Shown piece by piece: positions 1 through 7,539 of a stretch of 21,814 nt of DNA. A program made the position numbers and the translations under genes. Each line of letters begins with the position of its first letter. Within the stretch, counting starts at the first letter, position 1. Source of the DNA: H111-94 sp034436045 (GTDB lineage Bacteria > Chloroflexota > Ktedonobacteria > Ktedonobacterales > Ktedonobacteraceae); assembly GCA_034436045.1 (NCBI GenBank), contig DAOTVZ010000255.1, positions 1 through 21,814 of the forward strand. Reading direction: 5' to 3'. The notes beneath the pieces are model-generated. The model saw nothing but the letters and a program-made list of their open reading frames with translations, was not told where the DNA came from and did not search any database.

Positions 1-693
1 ATCTGCATTGGCCTGGAACTCTGCCATGCCGGTAGACGCGGCTCGACACGGCCCCGTCGTAGTGGACTGGATCGACCACTACGCAAGGGAAACTGGCCGC
101 TGCTCTCCGCCTCTCCCATTCCTTACACACCACACAGCCAGATACCGAAAGCGATGGAACGCTCCGACATGGAGCGCGTGCGGGATGATTTCGTCAACGC
201 CGCTCGTATGGCACAGGAGATCGGCTTCGATCTGCTGCAACTGCACTACGCACATGGCTATCTGCTCGCCAGCTTCCTCTCACCGCTTACTAACCAGCGC
301 GACGACGAGTACGGCGGCCCGCTTGAACGGCGCATGCGTTACCCGCTGGAGGTCTTCGACGCCGTGCGGGCCGTGTGGCCGGAGACAAAGCCGCTCTCAG
401 TCGCACTCTCCATCACCGACAATGTAAGAGGAGGTTTTAGCGTAGAAGATGCGATACAGGTGGCAACTCAGCTACGCGATCATGGCTGTGATATGATAAC
501 CATACAGGCAGGACAGACCACCAGCGAAGGCGATTTGCCCTATGGACGCGGCTTCCTTACACACCTGAGCGACCGCGTGCGCAATGAGGCGGGCGTCACC
601 ACGCTGGTCGGCGGCTATTTGACCAATAGCAACGAAGTCAATACCATCCTGGCCGCCGGTCGCGCTGATCTTTGCATCTTAGAAACATGGTAA
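1..693 (+). CDS. Bifunctional aryl-CoA monooxygenase/reductase, C-terminal old-yellow-enzyme domain (5' partial)
   Basis: The reading frame is open from base 1, so the gene starts upstream. The visible 230 residues are the flavin-dependent TIM-barrel (old yellow enzyme, NADH:flavin oxidoreductase) part. Recognisable blocks are HAGRRGSTRPR near the window edge, LLSASPIPY, the linker IPKAMERSDMERVRDDFV, LLQLHYAHGYLLASFLSPL with the catalytic-type H-x-x-H-G-Y segment, and NQRDDEYGG. These blocks are typical of the fused enzymes annotated as salicylyl-CoA 5-hydroxylase/oxidoreductase or 2-aminobenzoyl-CoA monooxygenase/reductase, which have an N-terminal FAD monooxygenase half (here outside the window). 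In that family the two halves hydroxylate and then reduce an aryl-CoA ring. The protein ends at GRADLCILETW, right after the last barrel strand and earlier than is usual for these enzymes. The SDR gene follows 32 bases later, consistent with one operon. Confidence 0.88.
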   Translation: MCIGLELCHAGRRGSTRPRRSGLDRPLRKGNWPLLSASPIPYTPHSQIPKAMERSDMERVRDDFVNAARMAQEIGFDLLQLHYAHGYLLASFLSPLTNQRDDEYGGPLERRMRYPLEVFDAVRAVWPETKPLSVALSITDNVRGGFSVEDAIQVATQLRDHGCDMITIQAGQTTSEGDLPYGRGFLTHLSDRVRNEAGVTTLVGGYLTNSNEVNTILAAGRADLCILETW

Positions 694-725
694 GGCACAC
701 ATCGACGAAAAAGGAGCAGTTCTTT

Positions 726-1520
726 ATGGCAAGCGAACAGCATCTTCCACTGGCGGGACGACGAGCCGTTGTGACCGGAGCGGGACGCGGTATCGGACGC
801 AGCATCGCGTTGGCACTGGCTGAAGCCGGAGCCGATGTCGCCGTCACGGCCCGCACCGTCAGCGAAATTGAGCAACTCGCCGCGCAGATTCAGGCCATGG
901 GCCGTCGCAGCTTCTTTACGCCCTGCGATGTGACCAGTGCGGAGCAAGTACAGCAGATGGCACAAACGCTGTTGCAGCACCTGGGCGGCATCGACATCCT
1001 GGTCAACAACGCGGGCAACGCCGGAAGCCATAAGCTGCTCGATCATCCCGATGAACTGTGGCACCGCATGCTGGCAATTAACCTCACCAGCGTCTACTAT
1101 GTCAGCAAAGCCTTTTTGCCGCCGCTCATCGAACAGAAATATGGGCGCATCATCACCATCGCCTCTATCGCCTCGCGCGTCGGCGGGCGCTATATCGCGG
1201 CCTATACCGCTGCCAAGCACGGCGTTCTCGGTCTGACACGCGCGATGGCGGTTGAACTCAATCCCTACAACATCACCGTCAACGCCATCTGCCCAGGCTA
1301 CGTCGATACACCAATGACCGATGATAGCATCAGCAATATTTCCGCACGTACCTCAATGCCACCCGAAAAGGCGCGGGCATTCCTGGCACAGACCAGTCCA
1401 CAAAATCGTTTGATTGAGCCGGAGGAGGTGGCCGCCGCCGCCGTCTTCCTCGCCCTCGATAGCAGCAAAGGTATTACCGGTCAGGCTATTAATATCGATG
1501 GCGGCGGCATCATGTCCTGA
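726..1520 (+). CDS. SDR-family 3-hydroxyacyl-CoA dehydrogenase-like oxidoreductase
   Basis: This is a 264-residue classical short-chain dehydrogenase. It shows the nucleotide-binding motif TGAGRGIG (residues 17-24), D68 for the adenine ring, NNAG (94-97), and the complete catalytic set N119, S147, Y160 and K164 (YTAAK). The C-terminus has the usual PGYVDTPM and GQAINIDGGG blocks. I start it at ATG 726 because AAGGAG lies at 711-716 with good spacing; an upstream in-frame ATG at 672 has no such site and overlaps the preceding gene. In 2-aminobenzoyl-CoA type clusters an SDR sits next to the monooxygenase/reductase and is thought to oxidise a hydroxyacyl-CoA ring-product. Substrate here is inferred from context only. 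Confidence 0.93.
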   Translation: MASEQHLPLAGRRAVVTGAGRGIGRSIALALAEAGADVAVTARTVSEIEQLAAQIQAMGRRSFFTPCDVTSAEQVQQMAQTLLQHLGGIDILVNNAGNAGSHKLLDHPDELWHRMLAINLTSVYYVSKAFLPPLIEQKYGRIITIASIASRVGGRYIAAYTAAKHGVLGLTRAMAVELNPYNITVNAICPGYVDTPMTDDSISNISARTSMPPEKARAFLAQTSPQNRLIEPEEVAAAAVFLALDSSKGITGQAINIDGGGIMS

Positions 1521-1538
1521 ACACGAAAGCAAACGACT

Positions 1539-2330
1539 ATGCGTTATGATTTTCTTTACGAAGTGCAGAATGGCATCGCCACGCTGACCTTTGATCGGCC
1601 AGAGGTGATGAACGCGCTGACCTTCGAGATTTATGCCCAGTTGCGCGACCTCTTCGCCGATCTGCGTAGCGACGACAGCGTGAAGGTGGTGGTCATGACC
1701 GGCTCTGGCGATAACTTCTGCTCCGGCGGCGATGTGCATGCCATTATCGGCGAACTGCTCAAGCGCGACATGAAGGATCACCTGCTCTTCACGCGCATGA
1801 CCGGCGCAGTTGTGCAGAATATGCGCTTGCTCGACAAGCCGATTATCGCTGCGCTCAATGGTATGACCGCTGGGGCAGGTGCGGTGCTGGCGCTGGCCGC
1901 CGATCTGCGCGTAGCCTCAGAAAAAGCCCGTTTTGCCTTCCTCTTCACAAAGGTTGGCCTGACGGGCGCAGACATGGGCGCAGGCTACCTGCTGCCGCGC
2001 ATCATCGGCCTGGGCCGCGCCTTTGAGCTACTGCTGCTCGGCGACACCATCGATGCAGCTACGGCAGAACGTTACGGTCTGGTCAACCGCGTCATCGCTC
2101 ACGCCGACCTGTTGCCGTTTGCCTACGAATGGGCACAGCGGCTGGCGCAGGGGCCGACCTTCGCGCTCTCCATGACCAAGCACATGCTCAACCGCGAGAT
2201 CGACATGGATCTGCTGGCAGCCATCGAGGCCGAGGCACAGGCACAGGCTCTGCTGCTGATGGGCGACGATCATCGCCGCTTTTATGAAGCCTTTACGCAG
2301 AAAACAAAACCACAATTTGGAGGACGGTAA
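1539..2330 (+). CDS. Enoyl-CoA hydratase/isomerase (crotonase) family protein
   Basis: The protein is 263 residues, normal for crotonases. Family blocks are DRPEVMNALT (19-28), the oxyanion-hole segment DNFCSGGDV (58-66), and NGMTAGAGAVLALAADLR (107-124). By alignment to rat mitochondrial hydratase, the positions of the two catalytic glutamates (Glu144, Glu164) hold V116 and F136; D145 in TGADMGAGYLLPR is the nearest acidic candidate. It is therefore probably not a standard enoyl-CoA hydratase, but a crotonase with another hydrolysis, isomerisation or ring-opening role, as expected in an aryl-CoA pathway. It follows the SDR gene by 18 bases; the ribosome site before ATG 1539 is weak. Its 3' end carries the GGAGGA site for the next gene. 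Confidence 0.92.
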   Translation: MRYDFLYEVQNGIATLTFDRPEVMNALTFEIYAQLRDLFADLRSDDSVKVVVMTGSGDNFCSGGDVHAIIGELLKRDMKDHLLFTRMTGAVVQNMRLLDKPIIAALNGMTAGAGAVLALAADLRVASEKARFAFLFTKVGLTGADMGAGYLLPRIIGLGRAFELLLLGDTIDAATAERYGLVNRVIAHADLLPFAYEWAQRLAQGPTFALSMTKHMLNREIDMDLLAAIEAEAQAQALLLMGDDHRRFYEAFTQKTKPQFGGR

Positions 2331-2334
2331 GTAG

Positions 2335-2751
2335 ATGGAGAAACACATCCTCAATCCGGCGGGGCTGGCTTCGCCCATTGGCTTTAATCACGGCATCGTT
2401 ACTACAGGCGGACAGTTGCTCTTCCTGGCAGGGCAGACCGCCAGCGACAGCACGGGCCGGATTGTCGCCCCCGGCGATCTTGTTCGCCAGTATGAACAGG
2501 TCTTACGCAACCTGCAAGCAGTGCTTGAGATGGCAGGTGGCACGATGCAAAACATCGTCAAGATGACCATCTTCATAAAAGATCGCGATGATTACCTTGC
2601 GCATCTCAAACCGCTTGGCAAAGTCCATCGTCAGTTTTTCGGCACATACTATCCCGCGACGGCCCTCTTTGAAATCTCGCGCTTCTATCAAGATGAGGTA
2701 CTGATCGAAATTGAGGGCATCGCCGTTCTCGATGCTCATAACGAATCATAA
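2335..2751 (+). CDS. RidA/YjgF/UK114 family protein lacking the deaminase arginine
   Basis: This 138-residue protein has the RidA fold signature: LLFLAGQTASD (28-38), the helix YEQVLRNLQAVLEMAG, the strand IVKMTIFIKDRDDY (74-87), and a final EVLIEIEGIAVL. In RidA enamine/imine deaminases an arginine (Arg105 in E. coli) in the motif YPARxxVEVARLP binds the substrate carboxylate; here the motif reads YYPATALFEISRF, so threonine T109 takes that place. This puts the protein among RidA relatives without the classical deaminase arginine. GGAGGA at 2319-2324, inside the end of the crotonase gene, serves ATG 2335, so the two genes are tightly coupled. RidA-like genes are common partners in 2-aminobenzoyl-CoA-type clusters, where an unstable amino-enoyl or imine product would be plausible. 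Confidence 0.92.
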   Translation: MEKHILNPAGLASPIGFNHGIVTTGGQLLFLAGQTASDSTGRIVAPGDLVRQYEQVLRNLQAVLEMAGGTMQNIVKMTIFIKDRDDYLAHLKPLGKVHRQFFGTYYPATALFEISRFYQDEVLIEIEGIAVLDAHNES

Positions 2752-2779
2752 CCAACGGAATTGGCATTCACGGTACGGT

Positions 2780-2806
2780 GGTACCCCTGATGGTACCTGT
2801 TTTTTT
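2780..2806 (+). terminator. Possible intra-operon attenuator before the CoA ligase gene
   Basis: Two copies of GGTACC (2780-2785 and 2792-2797) pair across a six-base loop and are followed after two bases by seven T residues (2800-2806). This has the form of a short intrinsic terminator. It lies in the only sizeable gap of the operon and ends just before the AAGGAGG ribosome site (2808-2814) of the ligase gene. The stem is only six pairs, so it would act as a leaky attenuator or mRNA processing/stability point rather than a full stop. Confidence 0.45.
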
Positions 2807-2820
2807 CAAGGAGGAATTAC

Positions 2821-4164
2821 ATGGCCTATTCGGCATACTGGAATCCCAAGCACGAGACGATGGCCCGTGAAGATTTGCAGGCGCTCCAACTTTACAAATT
2901 GCGTCGCCTGTGTGAGTGGGCCTACACCACGACCCCTTTTCACAAACGGCGTTTCGACGCCGTCGGTTTTCATCCAGAGCAATTGAAGACACTGGATGAC
3001 ATTCGCCGCATCCCCTACATGACGCGCGAAGAGTGGATGGAGTCAGCACTAGAGCATCCTATGTTTGGGGAACTGCTCAGCACTGACCCCACGAACGCCA
3101 TTCGCTACCATCTCACCTCTGGCACTTCAGGACGCACCCCTATTCGCGTGCTGGACAGCATGAAAGACTGGGAATGGATCAGCGAGATGTGGTGCTACGG
3201 CATCTGGGGCTTCGGTGTGCGACCGGAAGATAGCGTGTATTTTGCTTTCGGCTATGGTTCATTCATCGGCTTCTGGGGCGCGCACTACGGTTGTGAAAAA
3301 ATTGGCGCGCTGGTCATTCCCGGTGGTGCGCAGACGACCGAGGCACGCATCAAGCAGATCATTGAGTTAGGCGTGACCACCGTCTGCTCCACACCAACCT
3401 ATGCTTTGCATCTCTGGCAGAAGGCGCGTGAGATGGGCATTGATCTGGCACAAAGCAAAGTCAACAAGGTTATTCTCTCCGGCGAACCGGCAGGCTCGAT
3501 TCCGGCGGTGAAGAAGCAGCTTGAGGAGGCCTGGGGCGCGAAATGTGGCGACACCGCCGGTATGACCGAGGTAGGCACCATTATGATCTTTGAGTGCGCG
3601 CAACAGCCCGGCGGCACACACATTATCGAAGATCATTTCATCGAAGAGGTCATCAGCCCCGTTACGGGCGAGCCAGTTGGCTATGGCGACCTGGGCGAGC
3701 GCGTCGTCACCTCTTTTGGGCGCGGCTTCATTCCGATCATCCGCTATCGCAGCAAAGATATGGTACTAAAGGTACCGGCCAGCACGTGCAGTTGTGGACG
3801 CACCTGGGACATCTATGACGGTGGCATTCGCGGGCGCTGGGACGACATGAAGCTCATTCGCGGCACCAACGTCTACCCGCGCGCTGTCGAGTCGATCATC
3901 CGCGAATATGCCGCTATTGACGAATTTCAGATTTATCTGTGGCGCAAAGACGACATCCAGGATGAAATCACCATCAGACTGGAGATCAAACCGGAATTTG
4001 AGTCTGAATGGCCCACGCTGGCCCAACGCCTGGGCAAAGACCTTTCTGAGGCCCACGAGGGACTACGTTTCAACATCGAACGCATGGAATACGGCCAGTT
4101 GCCGCGCTTTGAACTCAAGGCCCGCCGCCTGGTTGATGCCCGTCCAAAGGCGCAATATTCGTAA
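2821..4164 (+). CDS. PaaK-type aryl-CoA ligase (phenylacetate-CoA ligase family)
   Basis: This 447-residue AMP-forming acyl-CoA ligase activates an aromatic carboxylic acid to its CoA thioester with ATP. It has the PaaK-subfamily arrangement: the phosphate loop LTSGTSGRTP (98-107), TAGMTEVG (245-252), RYRSKDMV (308-315), the paired cysteines in TCSCGRTWD (C323, C325), the hinge GRWDDMKLIRGTNVYP (338-353), and a short C-terminal domain with a conserved-type arginine-rich end. Length matches PaaK (about 430-440). The cognate acid cannot be read from the sequence; position next to an aryl-CoA monooxygenase/reductase suggests anthranilate, salicylate or a related benzoate rather than phenylacetate. 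An excellent AAGGAGG site precedes ATG 2821. Confidence 0.9.
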   Translation: MAYSAYWNPKHETMAREDLQALQLYKLRRLCEWAYTTTPFHKRRFDAVGFHPEQLKTLDDIRRIPYMTREEWMESALEHPMFGELLSTDPTNAIRYHLTSGTSGRTPIRVLDSMKDWEWISEMWCYGIWGFGVRPEDSVYFAFGYGSFIGFWGAHYGCEKIGALVIPGGAQTTEARIKQIIELGVTTVCSTPTYALHLWQKAREMGIDLAQSKVNKVILSGEPAGSIPAVKKQLEEAWGAKCGDTAGMTEVGTIMIFECAQQPGGTHIIEDHFIEEVISPVTGEPVGYGDLGERVVTSFGRGFIPIIRYRSKDMVLKVPASTCSCGRTWDIYDGGIRGRWDDMKLIRGTNVYPRAVESIIREYAAIDEFQIYLWRKDDIQDEITIRLEIKPEFESEWPTLAQRLGKDLSEAHEGLRFNIERMEYGQLPRFELKARRLVDARPKAQYS

Positions 4165-4196
4165 CAGGTATTTACCATAAAGGGAGAATAATTACA

Positions 4197-4400
4197 ATGA
4201 ATACAGATGTGCTGGGCAAACCGATTAGCGAGCAGGAACAGGCATTACTGGATGTTTATCAGGCGCTTAAACGACTGGCAGTGCAGGAAGACCTGCCGCC
4301 ATGTGCCGCGCGCAATGTACGCAAGGCCCTGGCCGCTATGTGGCAGGCCACAAATGATCTTGACCTGCAATTTGAACAATTATATGATTTGGGGGTATAG
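4197..4400 (+). CDS. Small 67-residue protein of unknown function
   Basis: I do not recognise this protein. It is 67 residues, starts at ATG 4197 after AAGGGAGAA, and follows the ligase stop by 32 bases in the same direction, so it is very likely a real operon member. It is mostly predicted helical: a helix around EQEQALLDVYQALKRLAV (12-29), a Pro-Pro-Cys turn (residues 34-36, DLPPCAA), then a helix RNVRKALAAMWQATNDL and the end LQFEQLYDLGV. It is acidic and lacks signal peptide, membrane segment or metal motif; the single cysteine stands alone. Its place between the CoA ligase and the molybdenum hydroxylase suggests an accessory or small interaction subunit for one of them. Confidence 0.75.
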   Translation: MNTDVLGKPISEQEQALLDVYQALKRLAVQEDLPPCAARNVRKALAAMWQATNDLDLQFEQLYDLGV

Positions 4401-4407
4401 TCCCGCC

Positions 4408-4466
4408 GGGGCGCGTTGACCCAGGCATGATACAGCGCGCCCCATCTATCTGCCGTTGTAGATAGA
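4408..4466 (+). promoter_or_regulatory. Two consecutive hairpins in the gap before the molybdenum hydroxylase
   Basis: The 103-base gap holds GGGGCGCG (4408-4415) with its exact inverse CGCGCCCC (4436-4443), and directly after it TCTATCT (4445-4451) with its inverse AGATAGA (4460-4466). Neither has a T run, so they look more like mRNA structures (stability, processing or translational control of the downstream gene) than a terminator. I could not match them to a known riboswitch; a molybdenum-cofactor RNA was considered because of the neighbour but no consensus was evident. Confidence 0.4.
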
Positions 4467-4503
4467 CATAGCATCATGCCGCTGGAATTTAGAGGATAGC
4501 GTA

Positions 4504-6951
4504 ATGACGCAGATAGCGATACCTGCCGGATTAGAACGACGTGTAGAAGATTACGAACTGATTACCGGGCGTTCCCACTATGTCGATGACATCAGACCAG
4601 CGCCGGGACGGCCCGCCACATTACATATGGTCGTGGTGCGCAGTCCCTATGCCCACGCAAAGATCAATAGCATCAATCTTGACGCCGCCAGAGCCTTGCC
4701 AGGCGTCGTCGCCGCCTTCAGTGGCGCAGAGCTGGTCGGCTCGATGCCACCACTTAGCACGATTCCTGCCCCTAATCTGAAGAAGCCGGAACGCCGCCCG
4801 CTAGCTATAGGGAAGGTGCGCTACGTCGGCGATCCTGTGGCCGTTGTGCTGGCCGAAGATCTGTATACCGCACTGGATGCCCGTGATCTGGTTGAAGTCG
4901 ATTATGAGCCTCTGCCCGCTGTGACCGACCCCGAAGCCGCGCTGGCTCCCGACGCGCCTTTGCTCTATGAAGAACTGGGCAGCAACAAGGCTCTGCATGC
5001 CCCCGCAGGCAGTGGGGATATCGAGGCCGCCTTCGCCCAGGCCGACCACGTGGTACGCTTGCGTATCGTCAATCAGCGCGTGGCCCCCAGCTCGATGGAA
5101 CCGCGCGCCTGCTTCTTCGATTTCGACAAGGAGAGCGGTAAGCTCACCGCCTGGCTCTCTTCGCAGGCGATTTATACGGCCACCTTCACGCTCGCCAAAT
5201 ATCTAAAGCTGGCCCCAAACAACATTCACGTGCTGAACGCGACGGTTGGCGGCGGTTTTGGCAGCAAGACGGCCTTTGTGGGCGAAGAACTGGCCGCTGC
5301 CGCACTGGCGGTACAGTTTGGGCGTCCTGTCAAGTGGATTGAGGACCGCAGCGAGAATCTGCAAGCGCAGACGCATGGACGTGGACAGATCAATTATATT
5401 GAGGCCGCCTGCAAAAAGGACGGCACGCTGCTCGGCCTGCGCGTTCACTCTATTGCCGATCTGGGCGCATTTCTCGCCAATTCTACGCCCCTGGTGCCGG
5501 TGAGTACGACCTGGATGCTCAACGGCCCCTATCGTATTCAGGCCATTGAGGGACAGGTCGTGGGCGCATTTACCAACAAGACGCCAACAGCGGCCTATCG
5601 CGGTGCAGGGCGTCCAGAGGCAACCTATATCCTGGAACGCACGATGGCTCGTATCGCACACGAACTGGGACTTGATCCCGCTGAGGTGCGCCGTCGCAAC
5701 TTCATCGCCCCTGACGCCTTCCCCTACAAGACGACCACAGGCATGGAATATGATAGTGGCAATTACATCCCGGCCTTAGACCGCGCGCTGGAACTGGCGC
5801 AATACGCTGAACTGCGCGAGGAACAGCGCAAACGGCGTGCCGCCAATGATACACGTCTCATGGGCATTGGCCTCAGCTCCTTTATCGAGATTACCGGTGG
5901 CTCAATGGGGGGCGGCAATGCCCCCAAAGAGGCGGCGACGGTGCGCATTCGCCCCGACGGTACGGTGCTTGTCATGAGCGGTGTCGCACATAACGGGCAG
6001 GGACATTTCACCGCCTTCACGCAAATTGCCGCCGAGACGCTCAAAGTGCCCGTCTCGCAGGTCGAGGTGCGCATGAATGATGCGGCCCTACCGGCCTTTG
6101 GCATCGGTACCTTCGGCAGTCGCACCACCCAGGTCGCCGCCTCAGCCGTATTGCTGGCAGCACAGAAGGTTCGTGACCGCGCGCTCAACCTGGCGGCGCA
6201 GGTGCTTGAAGCGGCTCCGGCAGACCTGGTGCTGGAGAACGGCAAGGTACAGGTGAGCGGCGTCCCCTCGCGCTCGGTCACGCTGGGCGAACTGGCACGC
6301 ATGGTAGAGGAGAAACCGGAACTTATCGAACGCGACGCGCCCAACCCGGTCAACGGCACCCCTATCGAGGGACTGGCCGCATGGCACGACTTCAGCCCAT
6401 CTAACGCTGCTTTCTCGTCCGGCACACATATCGCCGTTGTCGAGATCGATAGCGAAACCGGCGATGTTGAGATCACGCGCTACGTAGCGGTCGATGACGG
6501 CGGACGCATCCTCAACTCCTACCTGGCCGAGATGCAGATACACGGCGGCTTAGCACAGGGCATCGGGCAGGCGCTCTACGAAGAAGCTGTCTACGACGAA
6601 GAGGGCCAGTTATTGACCAGCACCCTGATGGACTATACCATGCCTATCGCCACGCAACTGCCTTCCTTCACCACCGCCAACGTCGAGACGCCCTCGCCAA
6701 CCAACCCGCTCGGTGTCAAGGGCGTAGGTGAGGCGGGCTGTATCGCCGCACCACCCACCGTCGTCAATGCAGTGCTGGACGCGCTGGCCCCGCTCGGCAT
6801 CGTCACTATCGACATGCCCGTCAAGCCTGCAAAGGTCTGGGCCTTGATTGATGCCTCACGCAAAGGCACCTATCAAGCACCCGCTTTCAACCCGCCCGAC
6901 GTGTTCAAACTCGAAGGGCCGGTTCAGCAGGGGCCACAAACCTTCGTCTAA
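4504..6951 (+). CDS. Xanthine dehydrogenase family molybdopterin-binding (large) subunit
   Basis: The 815-residue protein is the molybdopterin cytosine dinucleotide-binding catalytic subunit of a molybdenum hydroxylase (CoxL/CutL/XdhA type). Visible elements: the N-terminal a/b hammerhead starting ERRVEDYELITGRSHYVDD; VGDPVAVVLAED (108-119); GGGFGSKTAF (249-258); AYRGAGRPE (364-372); and near the end GVKGVGEAG, with E743 the conserved base near molybdenum. The active-site loop reads AYRGAGR rather than AYxCSFR, so it is a form II/general aldehyde-heteroarene hydroxylase, not a true form I CO dehydrogenase. No FAD or 2Fe-2S subunit gene is adjacent, although these enzymes usually work as three-subunit complexes; they may lie upstream of the window or elsewhere. 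It probably hydroxylates an aldehyde or N-heteroaromatic ring feeding the aryl-CoA pathway (inference). Confidence 0.92.
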   Translation: MTQIAIPAGLERRVEDYELITGRSHYVDDIRPAPGRPATLHMVVVRSPYAHAKINSINLDAARALPGVVAAFSGAELVGSMPPLSTIPAPNLKKPERRPLAIGKVRYVGDPVAVVLAEDLYTALDARDLVEVDYEPLPAVTDPEAALAPDAPLLYEELGSNKALHAPAGSGDIEAAFAQADHVVRLRIVNQRVAPSSMEPRACFFDFDKESGKLTAWLSSQAIYTATFTLAKYLKLAPNNIHVLNATVGGGFGSKTAFVGEELAAAALAVQFGRPVKWIEDRSENLQAQTHGRGQINYIEAACKKDGTLLGLRVHSIADLGAFLANSTPLVPVSTTWMLNGPYRIQAIEGQVVGAFTNKTPTAAYRGAGRPEATYILERTMARIAHELGLDPAEVRRRNFIAPDAFPYKTTTGMEYDSGNYIPALDRALELAQYAELREEQRKRRAANDTRLMGIGLSSFIEITGGSMGGGNAPKEAATVRIRPDGTVLVMSGVAHNGQGHFTAFTQIAAETLKVPVSQVEVRMNDAALPAFGIGTFGSRTTQVAASAVLLAAQKVRDRALNLAAQVLEAAPADLVLENGKVQVSGVPSRSVTLGELARMVEEKPELIERDAPNPVNGTPIEGLAAWHDFSPSNAAFSSGTHIAVVEIDSETGDVEITRYVAVDDGGRILNSYLAEMQIHGGLAQGIGQALYEEAVYDEEGQLLTSTLMDYTMPIATQLPSFTTANVETPSPTNPLGVKGVGEAGCIAAPPTVVNAVLDALAPLGIVTIDMPVKPAKVWALIDASRKGTYQAPAFNPPDVFKLEGPVQQGPQTFV

Positions 6952-6980
6952 GCCGGACGAACGAAATATGTATATAATTT

Positions 6981-7010
6981 TGCAATGGCGGGATTTAACC
7001 CGTCATTGCA
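6981..7010 (+). terminator. Hairpin terminator of the aryl-CoA operon
   Basis: TGCAATGGCGGG (6981-6992) pairs with CCCGTCATTGCA (6999-7010): twelve pairs including one G-T, with loop ATTTAA. It starts 30 bases after the molybdenum subunit stop codon. There is no strong T run on the + side, so termination efficiency is uncertain, but it marks the end of the operon. Confidence 0.6.
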
Positions 7011-7064
7011 TGATAATAAGTTAATGCATGCAACCGGATAACTATGCGCCGAGAGCGCAACTGA

Positions 7065-7445
7065 GCGACGTCTCGTTCCTCAACGAGCACTATCGCAGCG
7101 TTCTCCCTGCTGGGCCAACTTCACGCTTTTCTCACGCTCCACGCGGATGAGCTTCCTCTGGTGCCGCCAGTCGTGAGCAATTATGGCACGCCCGCCACCT
7201 TGCTCACCTGGACGAAGCAGGCAGCCGAGGAAAGCACTCGGCTCACACAGGACATCACAGCAGAAGCACAACAACAGGCGCTTGCACTGTATGCAGAGGT
7301 CATTCACCTGCTCATATTTTTGCAAGAGCAGTGGGACAAGACAAAAGAGCATTTACCTGAACAACTGACGCATGGAGATTATGGTGGGGGAAACCTGCTT
7401 TTTGAAATAGCCGACGGCTATACTAAAAAGCAGGAGTGTAGATGA
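7065..7445 (+). pseudogene. Truncated aminoglycoside phosphotransferase (APH) family fragment
   Basis: Between a stop at 7062-7064 and a stop at 7443-7445 the frame encodes a piece of a kinase-like phosphotransferase. Telling segments are LLGQLHAFLTLHADELPLVP, SNYGTPATLLTWT, and LPEQLTHGDYGGGNLLFEI, the last corresponding to the APH catalytic loop HGDxxxxNLL. No start codon with a ribosome site is apparent; the N-terminal lobe is missing, and the protein breaks off right after the catalytic loop, before the DxD metal site. I infer a decayed gene remnant rather than an expressed protein. Substrate class cannot be assigned. Confidence 0.62.
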
Positions 7446-7539
7446 ATGCCTGACGGTTGCGGCTTCCGTGGCCGGGCTGGAACCCGAAAATATCCATGTT
7501 GAAGTTATTGCAGAGCTTTTGCCAACAACACGCGCTTAA
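7441..7539 (+). pseudogene. Possible Hsp20/alpha-crystallin fragment
   Basis: A short frame directly overlapping the end of the APH fragment reads LTVAASVAGLEPENIHVEV, followed by IAELLPTTRA and a stop. The pattern V-x-A-S-V-x-G-L-x-P-E-x-I-x-V-x-V is the first part of the alpha-crystallin domain of small heat-shock proteins. It has no start and none of the rest of the domain, so if the match is real it is a scrap left by deletion. The identification rests on about 20 residues. Confidence 0.35.

Noticed and set aside
615..1220. Minus-strand frame opposite the SDR gene
   Set aside because: Antisense shadow; the SDR on the + strand has a full set of catalytic motifs.
4401..4503. Molybdenum-cofactor riboswitch before the molybdoprotein gene
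   Set aside because: Only two simple hairpins; no conserved riboswitch core could be recognised.
4504..6951. Form I carbon monoxide dehydrogenase large subunit
   Set aside because: The loop is AYRGAGR, not the AYxCSFR that carries the copper-binding cysteine of true CO dehydrogenase.
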